Shown here piece by piece: positions 22,766 through 33,270 of a DNA stretch of 64,000 bases. How positions within the stretch are numbered: the stretch's first letter is position 1; every line of letters begins with the position of its first letter. A program made the position numbers and the translations under genes. The stretch is taken from assembly GCF_963082655.1 (NCBI RefSeq), contig NC_081555.1:23718291-23782290 (forward strand). The letters run 5' to 3'. This DNA is from Stomoxys calcitrans. Taxonomy: Eukaryota > Arthropoda > Insecta > Diptera > Muscidae. The notes beneath the pieces are model-generated. The model worked only from the letters and a program-made list of their open reading frames with translations. It made no database searches and was not told the origin of the DNA.

Positions 22766-22996
22766 CCGGTGAATATTCCATTAAGGAACAGGGGCAAATT
22801 TCTCACATATCATTGAGTGCTGTCCGATTTAAGACTAAGCCTAATAAGAAGGGGCCTCCTTTTTATAGCCGAGTCCGAATGGCGTGCCGCAGTGCGACAC
22901 CTCTTTGTGGATATGTGGATATGGCTGGCATACCAAATGCTACAGTGTTTCCCAAACGTTTTCCATTACTAGGGGATAACCACCGCTGAAAATTTT
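22766..22996 (-). mobile_element. tRNA-derived SINE, partial copy without tRNA head
   Basis: Contains 'attccattaaggaacagggg', 'gagtgctgtccgattt' and 'gtgcgacacctctttg', then a diverged segment and 'ggggataaccaccgctgaa'. The head beyond this is missing. It starts inside a LINE fragment on its left. Confidence 0.75.
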
Positions 22997-23227
22997 CGTC
23001 GTCGAAGGAAACTTGACTTGGATCAACAGACCCACATAGTAACCAGAATCGATTTCCATAATCTCGCACCTTCCCAAAAGGGCTTCGTTAACGCTAAATG
23101 CTCAAAGAATCGGTGAAAACACTTTTTTTCAGGCATTCCCTTGCCACGTGACCACACTATATCCCAAATTTTTTGTTGGTATTCCTGCTGCATAGCATAG
23201 TCCATTAGAAGGTATTTGGATTTCGTG
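22997..23227 (-). other. Unrecognised sequence with a 79-codon minus-strand frame
   Basis: An open frame at 23262-23023 (minus) reads through '-DYAMQQEYQQKIWDIVWSRG' and '-FFEHLALTKPFWEGARLW'. I recognise no family. It is bracketed by SINE pieces and has no clear splice sites, so it may be old transposon sequence. It is a candidate only because its composition is less biased than other short frames here. Confidence 0.2.
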
Positions 23228-23345
23228 CATTCCAAATGCAAATTGGCCCATGTCCATTCCATTAAGGATCAGGGGCAAACTTCTCACATATCAATGAGTG
23301 CTGTCCGATTCAAATGTATGCTCAGTGATAAGGGACTTCCTTCCT
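23228..23345 (-). mobile_element. SINE tail fragment joined to an opposite-strand SINE
   Basis: 'tccattccattaaggatcagg' through 'gctcagtgataaggga' matches the 3' part of the SINE on the minus strand and stops at 23345, exactly where a plus-strand SINE head begins. Confidence 0.75.
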
Positions 23346-23562
23346 AGGAGGTCATCGTAGCACAGAGATTAGCATGTCCGCCTATGACGCTGAACGCCTG
23401 GGTTCAAATCCTGGCGATGCCATCATAAAATTGTCAGCGATGGTTATCCCCTCCTAATGCTGGCTTTCTTTTTCCTCAATGGAAGTGTCGCACTCCGTTC
23501 GCACTCGGCCTTAAAAAGGAAGCCTCTTATAATTGAGCTTAATAGGCAAATTTGCATTTCCA
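23346..23562 (+). mobile_element. tRNA-derived SINE, near full-length but internally shortened
   Basis: Head at 23346-23420: A-box-like 'tagcacagagatta', 'gtccgcctatgacgctgaac' and B-box 'gggttcaaatcctgg'. The body has 'ggttatcccctcctaatgct' (23442-23461) and then skips to 'gtgtcgcactccgttc', having lost the 'gtgaggtactatgccat' segment. The tail ends with 'gcaaatttgcatttcc'. Confidence 0.85.
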
Positions 23563-23818
23563 ATGGACTTCCTTTTTGTAGCCGAGTCTGAACGGCGTGG
23601 CGCAGTGCGACACCTATTTGGGGAGAAGATTGAAGATGGCATAGTACCTCACAAATATCGGCAGCATTGGGTGGGGATAACCATCACTGATAAAAAAAAA
23701 ATCGTAGTGGTTTTCCCCACCCAATGCTGCCGATATTTGTAAGGTACTATGCCATCTTCAATCTTCTCCCCAAAGAGGTGTCGCACTGCGCCACGCCGTT
23801 TAGACTCGGGCATGTCTA
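23563..23818. repeat. Inverted SINE-body palindrome with ~110-bp arms
   Basis: Left arm (about 23580-23690, SINE minus strand) and right arm (about 23705-23815, plus strand) are near-perfect reverse complements, both covering 'gcgcagtgcgacacct', 'ggggagaagattgaagatgg' and 'ggcagcattgggtgggga'. A ~15-bp A-rich centre separates them. The arms share private changes (gattgaagatgg, cattgggtgggg) not seen in other SINEs, so one arm was copied from the other. Confidence 0.92.
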
Positions 23819-24190
23819 TCTCAATGTTGATAAATGCGCCTACGATATCCGGAAGGTATCATGGTGTACTTTTTCAGTTGGTAAAACGGCTTGACCTCTG
23901 TTTATAATTCGTGTTTGGCCATCTTAACCGCCTTATCCTTGAGGTATGTGTTTTGTGCCCCACTGTAAGCACCAAAGTCAACTACAGGTTGATTAGTCTT
24001 TCCAGAATTGGAGTAAAACCAATGATAGACGGTGTGGTTTAGGTAACTTGCCTTAGGGATAAACAATACCCTGGTCTCTCTCCATGGCAGTGTGCTTGTT
24101 GAGTTGGACTATAACAGGCTTGAGCTGGTATTCCCTTCTAGCTATGGCACAATATTTTTAAGAGATTCTGGCATTAGTGCCTCCCAAAGA
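23819..24190 (-). pseudogene. LOA-like LINE reverse-transcriptase fragment
   Basis: On the minus strand, across shifting frames, the order is: 'ETRVLFIPKASYLNHT', then 'QNTYLKDKAVKMAKHEL', then 'DIVGAFINIEI'. These correspond to 'EARAVFIPKPS', 'KHAYVKGRSVDTALHEV' and 'DIEGAFNNARTD' of the copy at 45150-46190, in the same order. Several stops are present. Confidence 0.62.
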
Positions 24191-25882
24191 TAAAATACCC
24201 TAATACAAGAAAAATTTTATTTATATATAAAAATTTTTTTTTTTTGGTTGAGAAGTTTTAACTTTTCAATCCTAAGACGACATATTTTAAATTTCCATAT
24301 TTATTTTAATTTTGTCATATCATATATGCAAATGTTTGAAATGTGTGTGTGTGTGTGTGTTGATTAGTCTCTACACAAACAATTTTCCGCATCCTTATTA
24401 TTTGTGTCTACTATCTAAAAGGATATTCAGCTTTTACTGTCAATTTGTAAGCACTCATTCAGATGATGCATACATTTTCCTGAAGCCGGAAGATGTTTGT
24501 CTCTATCCTCGTTTCGTTTTTTTTTCTTGCCTTGCTTCCTTCTACTTTTTTGTGTGCTTTGTATTGCATTTGACAGCAAATGGAGCACTAGACATTACAT
24601 CAACCCAACCCTCAACACCTTTTCCGGCATTTCTGAGGAAACTTTTGAGATTACCACTTTTGTTTTGGCGGAAGACATTTGACCCACATTTGGGGCACAG
24701 TAGAGCACACAGCATTGTCATTCATATTTCAATGAATGAAGAGTGAAACAACCAAACAACAAACAACCAAACGAACAAACCAACTCCCTTCCAGCAACTC
24801 TTAACTCCCTGCCTACACACACACACACACACACTAAAACACCCGAGAGACTCCATAAAAGAGTTCTTCATAATGCAGCAAACAAGAAAAATCATAACAA
24901 AAAGGAAAATGAAAATGAAACAGCAGCAACAAACATGGCATTAACAATAAATGACGTTGTTGTTGTTGTTGGAAAGAAGAAGAAAAAAAAAACAAACTAA
25001 GTTCATTGACTCCATTTGGCCACAAAGCATGACTTTTGCACGGCCTCTGCTTGAGTCTCTGCCTAGGCATATAGCTCTCTTGTTTTTCCACATAGTTGCA
25101 CTCTATTTATGTCTCTCTCCCTCTCTCTCACTCTCTCTTGCATTTTGTAATGTTGTTTACAAACTCTCAAACATGCCAACACATGCATTGAGTCTAGCTA
25201 GCAAAGCCACCACCACTACCACCATGCATTCTCATGCCTAAAGCGCCAACTGACTAGGAAGAAGCAGAAGACGACAGCAAGCACCAATAGCCAACTTTAA
25301 AGAAGACGAAGGCGAAGAAGCAAACGCTGCGATGGCAACAACAGTGAGGAGAAAAACAAGTTGCATATTATGTAACATTTACCTACTAAACGCCAAAGGC
25401 GAAGCCACCAACAACCGCCGCACTCACAGAGCTAACGGGAAACCTAGAAAAACGCCACACCACACCACACCACACACTGCCAGCCAGTACTTTGCAACTA
25501 CTGTAATTTGCAACGGCCTCAGCTATGCCTTTTGCAACAGACAAGGAAATTTTTTTTTCTCTTCTGAGCGTGTAACCACCAATGCCGATATACAAAGAAA
25601 AAAATTGAAAACATAAAGACATAGAAAATTGCATTTGAAAATGAAAGGAAAAACTTTATAATTGCTTTCAGCACAAACTACTAATAAAGTGGGAAACGAG
25701 AGGGGGATTAGAGGTGATAAATGTTTTGGGGTGATGGAAATTTAGAAGATTCTGAATGCCTGTGAAAGAGATACAAACATTTTTATCAAATAATTGCTAT
25801 GAATTTCACACATCTTGTACCTGAAATGCTTCTGATTAGGCAGGAGTTGTATGTTACAGTACAAAGCTAATGCCAATATGAA
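24191..25882. other. Low-copy island with CA, GT and CT microsatellites
   Basis: Contains (GT)n at 24341-24360, (CA)n at 24815-24834, (GTT)n at 24957-24971 and a CT-rich tract at 25106-25139 (GAGA on the minus strand). 'ccacaccacaccacacca' sits near 25455. Codon-like composition is absent in the longest frame (24312-24746), which is Cys/Phe-rich low-complexity. No gene is called. Confidence 0.5.
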
Positions 25883-26395
25883 CAAGGAAATGCGCTATAA
25901 GTTCGGCTGGGCAGAATCAGAAAACTAAACAAATTAAAACGCATTAAGCTGGGCGGTGCCGAACTTTGGTTATCCACCGTCATGGATATATCGAACCATA
26001 CTTCATCTAAATCGGGTGAAAAATTCGCATTTTATGGGCTTAGGGTCTTAAGCCCATTAAGCCATATAGACCAATCCACCTTTAATGGGCTTAAGAGTCT
26101 ACGATTGTGCAGATTGGTCTATATGGCCCAAATTTGGTCCGTTATGAACCATACTCGTAGGGACCTATTGAAGCTCACTGTTCGAAATTTCAGCCAATTA
26201 AGGTAATTAATGCTGTTTTGGGCTTACGACCCAAATTAAGAAAATCAGTCTATATGACAGCCCTAGCCCGGCCCAGGTGTGCCCTAGTGCAATTCACTGA
26301 TTCAAATTTCAGCGAAATCGGGTAATAAATGCGAGTGTTATTAGATTAAGCTTATTAGCTTAATCGGCAAATCGGTTTTTATGGCAGCTACGGTA
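25883..26395 (-). mobile_element. DINE-1-like element, 3' end and modules, interrupted by a SINE
   Basis: Two element termini lie back to back: 'caaggaaatgcgctataagt' with 'ttcggctgggcagaa' (25883-25915) and 'caaattaaaacgcattaagc' with 'ggcggtgccgaac' (25930-25965). Internal modules follow ('aattcactgattcaaatttc', 'gggtaataaatgc'). Similarity stops at about 26395 where an A-box array begins and resumes at 27085. Confidence 0.65.
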
Positions 26396-26944
26396 TGGTG
26401 TTTCCGAGTTAATAGCGTGCGGTAGCCGAGTTGGTAGTGTGCGGTAGCTGAGTTGGTAGCGTGCGGTAGCCGAGTTGGTAGCGTGCGGTAGCCGAGTTGG
26501 TAGCGTGCGGTAGCCGAGTTGGTAGCTTGCGGTAGCCGAGTTGGTAGCGTGCAGTAGCCGAGTTGGTAGCGTGCGGTAGCCGAGTTGGTAACGTGCAGTT
26601 ACTGAGTTGGTAGCGTGCAGTAGCCGCGTTGGTAGCGTGCGGTAGCTGAGTTAATAGCGTGCGGTAGCCGAGTTGGTAGCGTGCGGTAGCTGAGTTGGTA
26701 GCGTGCGGTAGCCGAGTTGGTAGCGTGCGGTAGCTGAGTTGGTAGCGTGCGGTAGCCGAGTTGGTAGCGTGCGGTAGCCCAGTTGGTAGCGTGCGGTAGC
26801 CGAGTTGGTAGCGTGCAGTTGCCGAGTTGGTAGCGTGCTGGAGCCGAGTTAGTAGCGTACAGTAGCCGAGTTGGTACCGTGCAGTAGCCGAGTTGGTAGC
26901 ATGCGGAAGCCGAGTTGGTACCGTGCTGGAGCCGAGTTGGTAGC
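26396..26944 (+). repeat. 22-bp array made from a SINE A-box segment (about 25 copies)
   Basis: Tandem copies of a 22-bp unit, 'gcggtagccgagttggtag' plus 'cgt'. The unit is the A-box-bearing 5' part of the tRNA-like head that follows at 26945. Variants (cagtagccg, ctggagccg, accgtgc) are scattered through the array. Confidence 0.95.
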
Positions 26945-27082
26945 GTGCTTGGATTACCAGTGCAGGGGTCGTGGGTTAGATACCCGCCAGAAGTCCGTCG
27001 CTACTGTGACATCACAATGGACTTAAAATTGTCCAATTGTGTCTGTAAAGGACTGCCACTCTTACCTAACCTAACCTAACGG
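26928..27082 (+). mobile_element. tRNA-derived SINE with a LINE-like 3' tail
   Basis: The tRNA-like head reads 'gagccgagttggtagcgtgc' (A box), then 'ttggattaccagtgcagggg' and 'tcgtgggttagatacccgcc' (B box with one change from GGTTCGAATCC-type). The tail carries 'catcacaatgga' and 'aaaggactgccactctta', ending in ACCTAACCTAACCTAAC. The tail resembles the 3' UTR of the LINE at 19985-20526. It is a different SINE family from the other copies in this window. Confidence 0.8.
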
Positions 27083-27286
27083 AATGGATGATTTTCGGTT
27101 CGGATTTTTGGGGTACCTGTTGCAACTCACTGTTCTCAATGTCAGCGAAATTGGGTAATAAACATTCCTTTAATGGGCTCAAGGCTCTAAATAGGTAAAG
27201 CGGTCCGTTTTGCAACTTTACCCAAATAATGTCCGATTTGATGTTTTCAAGAACTGGGCAAAATTTCAGCTCAATATCTCTATTTT
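27083..27286 (-). mobile_element. DINE-1-like internal modules (continuation after the SINE)
   Basis: 'caactcactgttctcaatgt' and 'gcgaaattgggtaataaac', followed by 'gtccgatttgatg' and 'aaaatttcagctcaatatc', match DINE-like modules on the minus strand. It abuts the TATACCC start of a plus-strand element at 27287. Confidence 0.6.
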
Positions 27287-29560
27287 TATACCCAACACCA
27301 AAGGATGGGGGTATAATCATGTCATTCCGTTGCAACACATCGAAATATCCATTTCCGACCATATAAAGTATATATATTCTTGATCAGCGTAAAAATCGAA
27401 GACGATATAGGAATGTCCGTTCGTCTGTATGCTGAAATCACGCTACAATCTTTAAAAATAGAGATATTGTCCATAAACAGGTTAAGTTCGAAGATGGGCT
27501 ATATAGGACTATATCTTGATATAGCCCCCATATAGACCGATCGGCCATTTAAGGGTCTTAGGCCCATAATAGTCACATTTTTTATCCGATTTTGCTGAAA
27601 TTTGGGACAGTGAGTTGTGTTATGCCCAACGACACCTTTATGCAATTTGGCCCAGATCGGGTCGGATTTGGATATAGCTGTCATATAGACTGGTCCGCCG
27701 ATTTAGGGTCTTAGGCCCATAAAAGCCACATTTATTGTCCGATGTCGCAGAAATTTAGGACAGTGAGTTGTGTCAGGCAAATCGACATCCTTGTTCAATT
27801 TGGCGCAGATCGGTCCAGATTTGGATATTGATGCCATATAAACCGATCCCCTACTTAGGGTCTTAGGCCCAAAAAACCACATTTATTATCCGATTTTGCT
27901 GGAATTTGGAACAGTGAGTTGTGTTGGCCCCTTCAACATCTTTCTGCAATTTGGCCCAGATCGGTTTAAATTTGGATATAGCTGCCATATAGACCGATCT
28001 CCCGATATAAAGCATTGGACCCATAAAAGGTGTATTTATTGTCCGATGTCGCCGAAATTTGGGACAGTGAGTTAGGTTAGTCCCATAGATATCCTTGTTC
28101 AATTTGGCCCAGATCGGTCCAGATTTGGAAATAGCTGCCATATAGACCGATCTCTTGATTTAAAGCTTTGGACCCATAAAAGGCGCATTTATTGTCCGAT
28201 GTCGCCGAAATTTGGGACAGTGAGTAAGGTTAGTCCCATAGACATCCTTGTTTAATTTGGCCCAGATCGGTCCAGATTTGGATATAGCTGCCTTATAGAC
28301 CGATCCCCGTACTTAGGGTCTTAGGCCCATAAAAGCCACATTTATTGTCCGATGTCGCCAAAATTTGGGACAGTGAGTTAGGTTAAGCCCCTCGACGTAC
28401 TACTGTAATATGGCACAGATCGGCCTTGATTTGGATATAACTGTCATATAGACCGATCCTCCGATATAGGGTCCTAGGCCCACAAAACCCACATTTATAG
28501 TCCGATTTTGCTGAAATTTGGGACAGTGAGTTAGGTTAAGCCCCTCGACGTACTATTGCAATATGACACAGATCGGCCTTGATTTGGATATAGCTGCCAT
28601 ATAGACCGATCTCTCGATTTAAGGTTTTGCGCCCATAAAAGGCGCATTTATTGACCGATGTCGCCGAAATTTGGGACAGTGAGTAAGGTTAGTCCCATAG
28701 ACATCCTTGTTTAATTTGGCCCAGATCGGTCCAGATTCGGATATAGCTGCCTTATAGACCGATCTCTCGATTTTAGGTTTTGCGCCCATAAAAGGCGCAT
28801 TTATTGTCCGATTTTGCCAAAATTTGGGACAGTGAGTTATGTTAGGCCCATCGACATCCTTATTCAATTTGGTCCAGATCGGTTCAGATTTGGATATAGC
28901 TGCCATATAGACCGATCTCTCGATTTAAGGCTTTGGACCCATAAAAGGCGCATTTATTGACCGATGTCGCCGAAATTTGGGACAGTGAGTAAGGTTAAGC
29001 CCTTCGATATTCTTATGCAATATGCCACAGATGGGTCTAGATTTGGATATGGCTGCCACATAGACCGATCCGCCGATATAGGGTCTTAGGCCCATAAAAG
29101 CCACATTTATTGTCCGATGTCGCCAAAATTTGGGACAGTGAGTAGTGTTAGGCCCTTCAACATCCTTCTTCAATTAGGCCTAGATCGGTTCAGATTTGGA
29201 TATAGCTGCTATATAGACCGATCTCTCGATTTAAGGCTTTGTACCCATAAAAGGCGCATTTATTGTCCGATGTCGCCGAAATTTGGGACATTGAGTAAGG
29301 TTAAGCCCTTCGATATACTTATGCAATATGGCACAGATCGGTCCAGATTTGAATATAGCTGTCATATAGATCGATCCGCCGATTTATGGTCTTAGGCCGA
29401 TGAAAGTCACATTTATTGTCAGATTTTGCCAAAATTTGGGACAGTGAGTAGTGTTGGGCCCTTCAACATATTTCTGCAATTTGGCCCAGATCGGTTCAGA
29501 TTTGGATATAGCTGCCATATAGACCGATCTCCCGATGTAAGGTTTTGCGCCCATAAAGAC
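27287..29560 (+). mobile_element. DINE-1/mini-me-like element with about 13 internal modules
   Basis: Starts TATACCCAACACCAAAGGAT and has 'aaagtatatatattcttgat', 'cagcgtaaaaatcgaagac' and only a vestigial GTCY ('gtccgttcgtctg'). The module of about 153 bp is marked by 'gggacagtgagt' near 27603, 27756, 27908, 28063, 28217, 28372, 28519, 28670, 28826, 28978, 29134 and later; it also holds 'atatagctgccatatagacc' and 'cgatctctcgatttaagg'. No terminal dyad is present: it stops mid-module at about 29560. Confidence 0.85.
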
Positions 29561-30599
29561 TTCTTGATGTTCGTTACTTCTCTGAAAAAGTTCAAATTTA
29601 TGCCACAACAATGCCATCATTCTAAAATCCTTCAACATTAACCCCATCCCAAACCTGATTTTCTTTAAATTGGCAAAATATACGAACATACCCAGCCAGG
29701 CACATACTCACCTATCTACCTATCTAACTAAGTAAAGCAAACAACCTACCAACAACCAACCATCATTACCAAGATGTGTGACTGGCAATCAAAAATGCAC
29801 CAAAGCTCCACCAGAAATGAATGAAAACAAAAAAAAGGCAGAAAAAAATATGTCTACAACATACTTGGAGTGGTTAGTAAATCAGTTATAGCCCACAGAT
29901 ACTAGCACTGGGTCGGTCTCTGGCTGGCTGTAGCCTCAGCCCAACCAGGCAATAGGCAGATACTACACAGACACAATCATATGATGGTGCATTGACTGAG
30001 TTCGGTGTTGCAACCCCAGTGAATGCCAGAAAGGCTGCCTAGCTGCCCGTCGGCATGTCAACTTAGCCTAACAAATGTTAGGTTTTTCTTCTTTTTTTTT
30101 TGTTTTTCCTTCGTTTTGTTGCGCTTTGGCATGTATTTCAAACTTTGCTTGACACTGATATTTACATCAAGTGGCAACGTCACTTTTATTAGGAGGCAAT
30201 ATGGAATGGCATAATGTTGAGGCATATTGCAGCAAAAAAATCAAACACAAATAACAAAACGCCAAAGACATCTAAGCAAAACGGGAGTGAAGAAACCTAA
30301 AAATGACTTGAATAACGATGGGCTCTTGAGATATGCACATACAAATGCCTTGTGTTTTGCTGTTTAATGCTGGCAAATAATTAATGCTAAACAAATTCAC
30401 CAGAGATAGAAGAGCGCTATACGACGAGCGAGCGTGCTTGCAGTATGTGTACATGCAAAGCATGCAAAAAATTTCCTATGCGCTAAAGAAAAAAAAGTTT
30501 GACATGATAATCTTGAAATAAACATCAGATAAAAGAGGTGATATGAGATTAGGGGAAAATTTGAAAAATAGAGAGATATTTGAAGTATTTTCGCTTTTG
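29561..30599. other. Low-copy island
   Basis: Non-repetitive sequence with 'cacctatctacctatctaac' (29711-29730) and T-rich tracts near 30087-30105. Frames are short; no splice-flanked exon or RNA gene was recognised. Confidence 0.45.
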
Positions 30600-31335
30600 G
30601 CGTTCTCGGATTCTCCATAGGATTTTCGTCGTCCTACCCACCGTTTCCCTGTCCCACAGTTTTACAGACCACGCCCTAAACTTGGACGGCGTCGACCCAA
30701 AAGGTTTCGGTTTAACAAAGTTAATTGACGTCAGTCCTCTGTTCTTCACTGCCAAGTGGTCTGCTCTTTCATTCCCCCCAATGCGCTATGGCCCGGCACC
30801 AAAACGATACGGATCGTGCCATTCTCAGGGAAGCCGTTAATCTTCTTCTTACACTCCAAGGCTGTTCGTGATATTACCGTACTGGTTGTTATTGTCCTTA
30901 CGGCCATTTTACTGTTCGTAAAGATGTAAACACACGAGACGTCCTTGCGTTGACACCACATAACCTCACGCATTCCATGATCGCCTGGATTTCCACCTGC
31001 AGGACCGTATTATGGTCAGGCAGTCTAAAATAGATCTCAGTCCCTGGGTTCTCAATATAGACCCCCAGGCGAACTCTGTTCTCTAGCTTTGATCCAACCG
31101 TGTAACATGATCCTCCAGTTGGCAATATAAGGATTGCGGCAGTCCAAGACTGTGCCACTGGCAGCAGTGCCTCGCACTCGACCTCAAGTTTCGTCTCAGG
31201 TATCCGATCGGAAACCTCTTCTCTTGCCGGCCCCATACATGCCACATTGAAGTCACTAGGGCCAGGCGAGATCAGATTGGTCCATACTGCACGCAATGGT
31301 GTATCACGAAGGTCAATCACTCACCTCCACTCCGT
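30600..31335 (-). pseudogene. LOA-like LINE RNase H domain remnant
   Basis: A minus-strand frame of about 140 codons (31320-30898) covers the pre-RNase H linker and the domain start. 'PTGGSCYTVGSKL' carries Val where the intact motif has the first catalytic Asp (CYTDGSKL in the copy at 47205). 'RLPDHNTVLQVEIQAI' keeps the second acidic residue (Glu). After a frameshift, 'VYIFTNSKMAVRTI', 'ALECKKKINGF' and 'IRIVLVPGHSALGG' (30973-30780) give the rest, then 'FVKPKPFGSTPSKFRAW' and 'TVGRTTKILW' (to 30610). A missing catalytic Asp plus frame breaks mean it is dead. Confidence 0.8.
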
Positions 31336-31344
31336 ATGCGATCC

Positions 31345-31740
31345 TTGCGTTACGGAGCGATGAGGACCACGCCCACTAGGGCACCGGAGACTATTCTAGA
31401 TATCCGACCCATAGACATTCAGATTAAGTGTGAGAAAGCCAATGCGGCTATGACAGGATGGATAGAGGAAAGGAGCAGGATCGACTTCAGAGAGGACAAA
31501 AATCGCCGCTTCAGTCAGCTGACACCCCCTCAAATGTGCCAGTTGCTGACAGGAAATTTCGAGATAACATTAAGGCAGCAGGGTCGACTTCAGAGAGGAC
31601 ACAAATCGCCGCTTCAGTGAGCTGACACCCCCTCAAATGTGCCAGTTGCTGACAGGAAATTTCGAGATAACATTAATGCAGCAGCCATTCGCATTATACC
31701 TGCACGTCGAATACCTCAATCCAAACAAGCGACTATCAAA
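31345..31740 (+). pseudogene. LOA-like fragment with an internal 114-bp tandem duplication
   Basis: 'AMRTTPTRAPETILDIRPID' (31364-31423) is the segment between RT and RNase H in this LINE family. It is followed by 'ctgacaccccctcaaatgtg' twice: the block 'tcgacttcagagaggaca' to 'gagataacattaa' occurs at about 31480-31575 and 31585-31677. It lies head-to-head with the minus-strand RNase H remnant ending at 31335. Confidence 0.7.
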
Positions 31741-31884
31741 AAATTCAGATGACGACATCCATCCAGACAATTAATATGGAGGACCATTCATCATTCATCC
31801 AAATGATGCCTACTCACATTCACATCCCTTCTGGAGCATTGAAGGGCATATTAACACATATGCCCATTATTGGCAAGTCCATTG

Positions 31885-32585
31885 GCTTGTGTTCTTCGTT
31901 CATCAGTCTATCTGTGCTGTTCATCCGTCCGTCTGTCTCCCCTTTTCATCCGTGTATCTGTCCGTCCATTCGTCTGTCCATCCATTCGTCTGCCCATCCA
32001 TTCGTCTGTCCATCCATTCGTCTGTCCATCCTTTCGTCGGACCTTCCATTTTTCTGTCCGTCCATTCGTCTGTCTGTCTATGCCACTGCCAAGGTCTGAA
32101 GGACATATGGGGGACGGACGGACGTACAATAGGATACATGCATTATATGCATGTGTTCTTGGTCGTCTTCATATTCTATGTCGATTTTACCATGTCCTCC
32201 CGTTCATCCTATTGACCGTCCATTCGTCCTTACACCCATATATCCCTTAGTCCATTTGTCTGTCCCACACATCCCTCCGTGTGTCTGTCTGTCAGTCAGT
32301 CTTTCTGTGTGCACATTCGTCTGTTCGTACATTCATCTGTCCGTACATACATCTGTCCTTACAATCATCTGTCCGTCCGTCTGCTCTGACCTTCCGTTCA
32401 TCTGCCTGTTCGTACATTCGTCTGTCTGTCCGTTCATCAGTCTGTCTGTCCCGTATATCCATCCATCTGTCTCCCCTCTTTGTCCGTGTATCTGTCCATC
32501 CATTCGTTGGTCCGTCCATTCGTCGGTCCGTCCATTCGTCTGTCCGCCCATTCGTCTGACTGTCTATGGCCCTGTCCAAGGAGTA
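31885..32585 (+). repeat. GTCY-related array with longer 'ccattcgtctgt' units
   Basis: Two tracts (31905-32085 and about 32212-32575) consist of 'gtctgtccatccattc'-type 12-16 bp units in place of pure GTCY. Both end similarly, 'gtctgtctatgccactgcca' and 'gactgtctatggccctgtcc', and share 'ctgtctcccc-ttt-tccgtgtatctgtcc', so one is a duplicate of the other. Frames on both strands are repeat artefacts. Confidence 0.85.
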
Positions 32586-32596
32586 AAATTGCAAAT

Positions 32597-32855
32597 GTCT
32601 CCCATGAACATTCCACTAAGGAACAGGGGCAACTGAGGCAGAGGTTAGCATGTCCCCCTATGACGCTGAAAGCCTGGGTTCGAATCCTGGCAAGACCATC
32701 AGAAAAAAATTTTCGGCGGTGGTTTTCCCCTCTTAATGCTGGCAACATTTGTGAGGTACTATGCCATGTAAAACTTCTTTTCCAAGGACTCGGCTATAAA
32801 AGGAGGCCCCTTAACATTGAGCTTAAACTTGAATCGGACTGTACTCATTCATATG
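32597..32855 (+). mobile_element. tRNA-derived SINE joined to an inverted tail fragment
   Basis: 32597-32631 is the SINE tail on the minus strand ('gaacattccactaaggaaca'). It runs directly into a plus-strand SINE whose head has lost its first ~10 bases ('gaggcagaggttagc', 32634) but keeps B-box 'gggttcgaatcctgg' (32675-32689). The body lacks the 'gtgtcgcactgcggcacgcc' stretch and the tail ends near 'actgtactcattcatatg'. Confidence 0.85.
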
Positions 32856-33115
32856 CTTGAAAAATCATGCACAAATATTTCTTATCAGTGCAGTTCGGTG
32901 CAAATGGGCCAAATCAGTTCATGTTTTCACATGTCCGTCCATCTGTTTGAGGAAATCACAAAAGCGGTTGAACGACTTAAGTTATCAGCTTGAAAAGTTT
33001 GCCCAGATACTTCTTCTCCGAGCAAACTCACCTTTATAGTGGGCTACCCCATTATAATTGGAGATCTAGCGCCACGAATTATGTAAAGATTTTTGCCGCT
33101 GATTAAAGAGGGGGC
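32856..33115. mobile_element. Short DINE-like remnant and spacer
   Basis: 'gcaaatgggccaaatcagtt' and 'catgtccgtccatctgttt' followed by 'gcttgaaaagtttgcccag' match the post-core part of DINE-like elements on the plus strand, without the TATACCC start or modules. Confidence 0.45.
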
Positions 33116-33119
33116 GAAT

Positions 33120-33270
33120 AAATTCCAAAAACAATTTCTCAGGAATCAATTATCTAAACTATCCCAGCCAGTCGCTGGGTGGTCGAAGAAACCCGGCTGA
33201 AGAACAGTAAAGCTGCAGGAACCGATGGTTTGCCTAATGAAAAGTTTAAGTAGGCAAATAAATAAAAAAC
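33120..33270 (+). pseudogene. LINE reverse-transcriptase fragment, composite unit 1
   Basis: Translation across 'ctgaagaacagtaaagctgc' onwards gives 'LKNSKAAGTDGLPNEKFK' and a stop. The K-x-x-K-A-A-G-x-D-G-L-P-x-E motif is the start of the RT domain in many LINEs. Only about 40 codons exist. Three more copies follow (35465, 36175, 36575), each beside a SINE. Confidence 0.7.

Noticed and set aside
24312..24746. 144-codon plus-strand frame, rich in Cys, Phe and Ser
   Set aside because: Starts in a (GT)n microsatellite region, low-complexity hydrophobic composition, no domain and no splice support.
26396..26944. CRISPR-like direct repeats
   Set aside because: Repeats are contiguous with no unique spacers, and the DNA is eukaryotic.
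20010..27082. Telomeric repeats (ACCTAA)
   Set aside because: Two to three short units at the 3' ends of a LINE and a SINE; higher flies do not use this type of telomere repeat.
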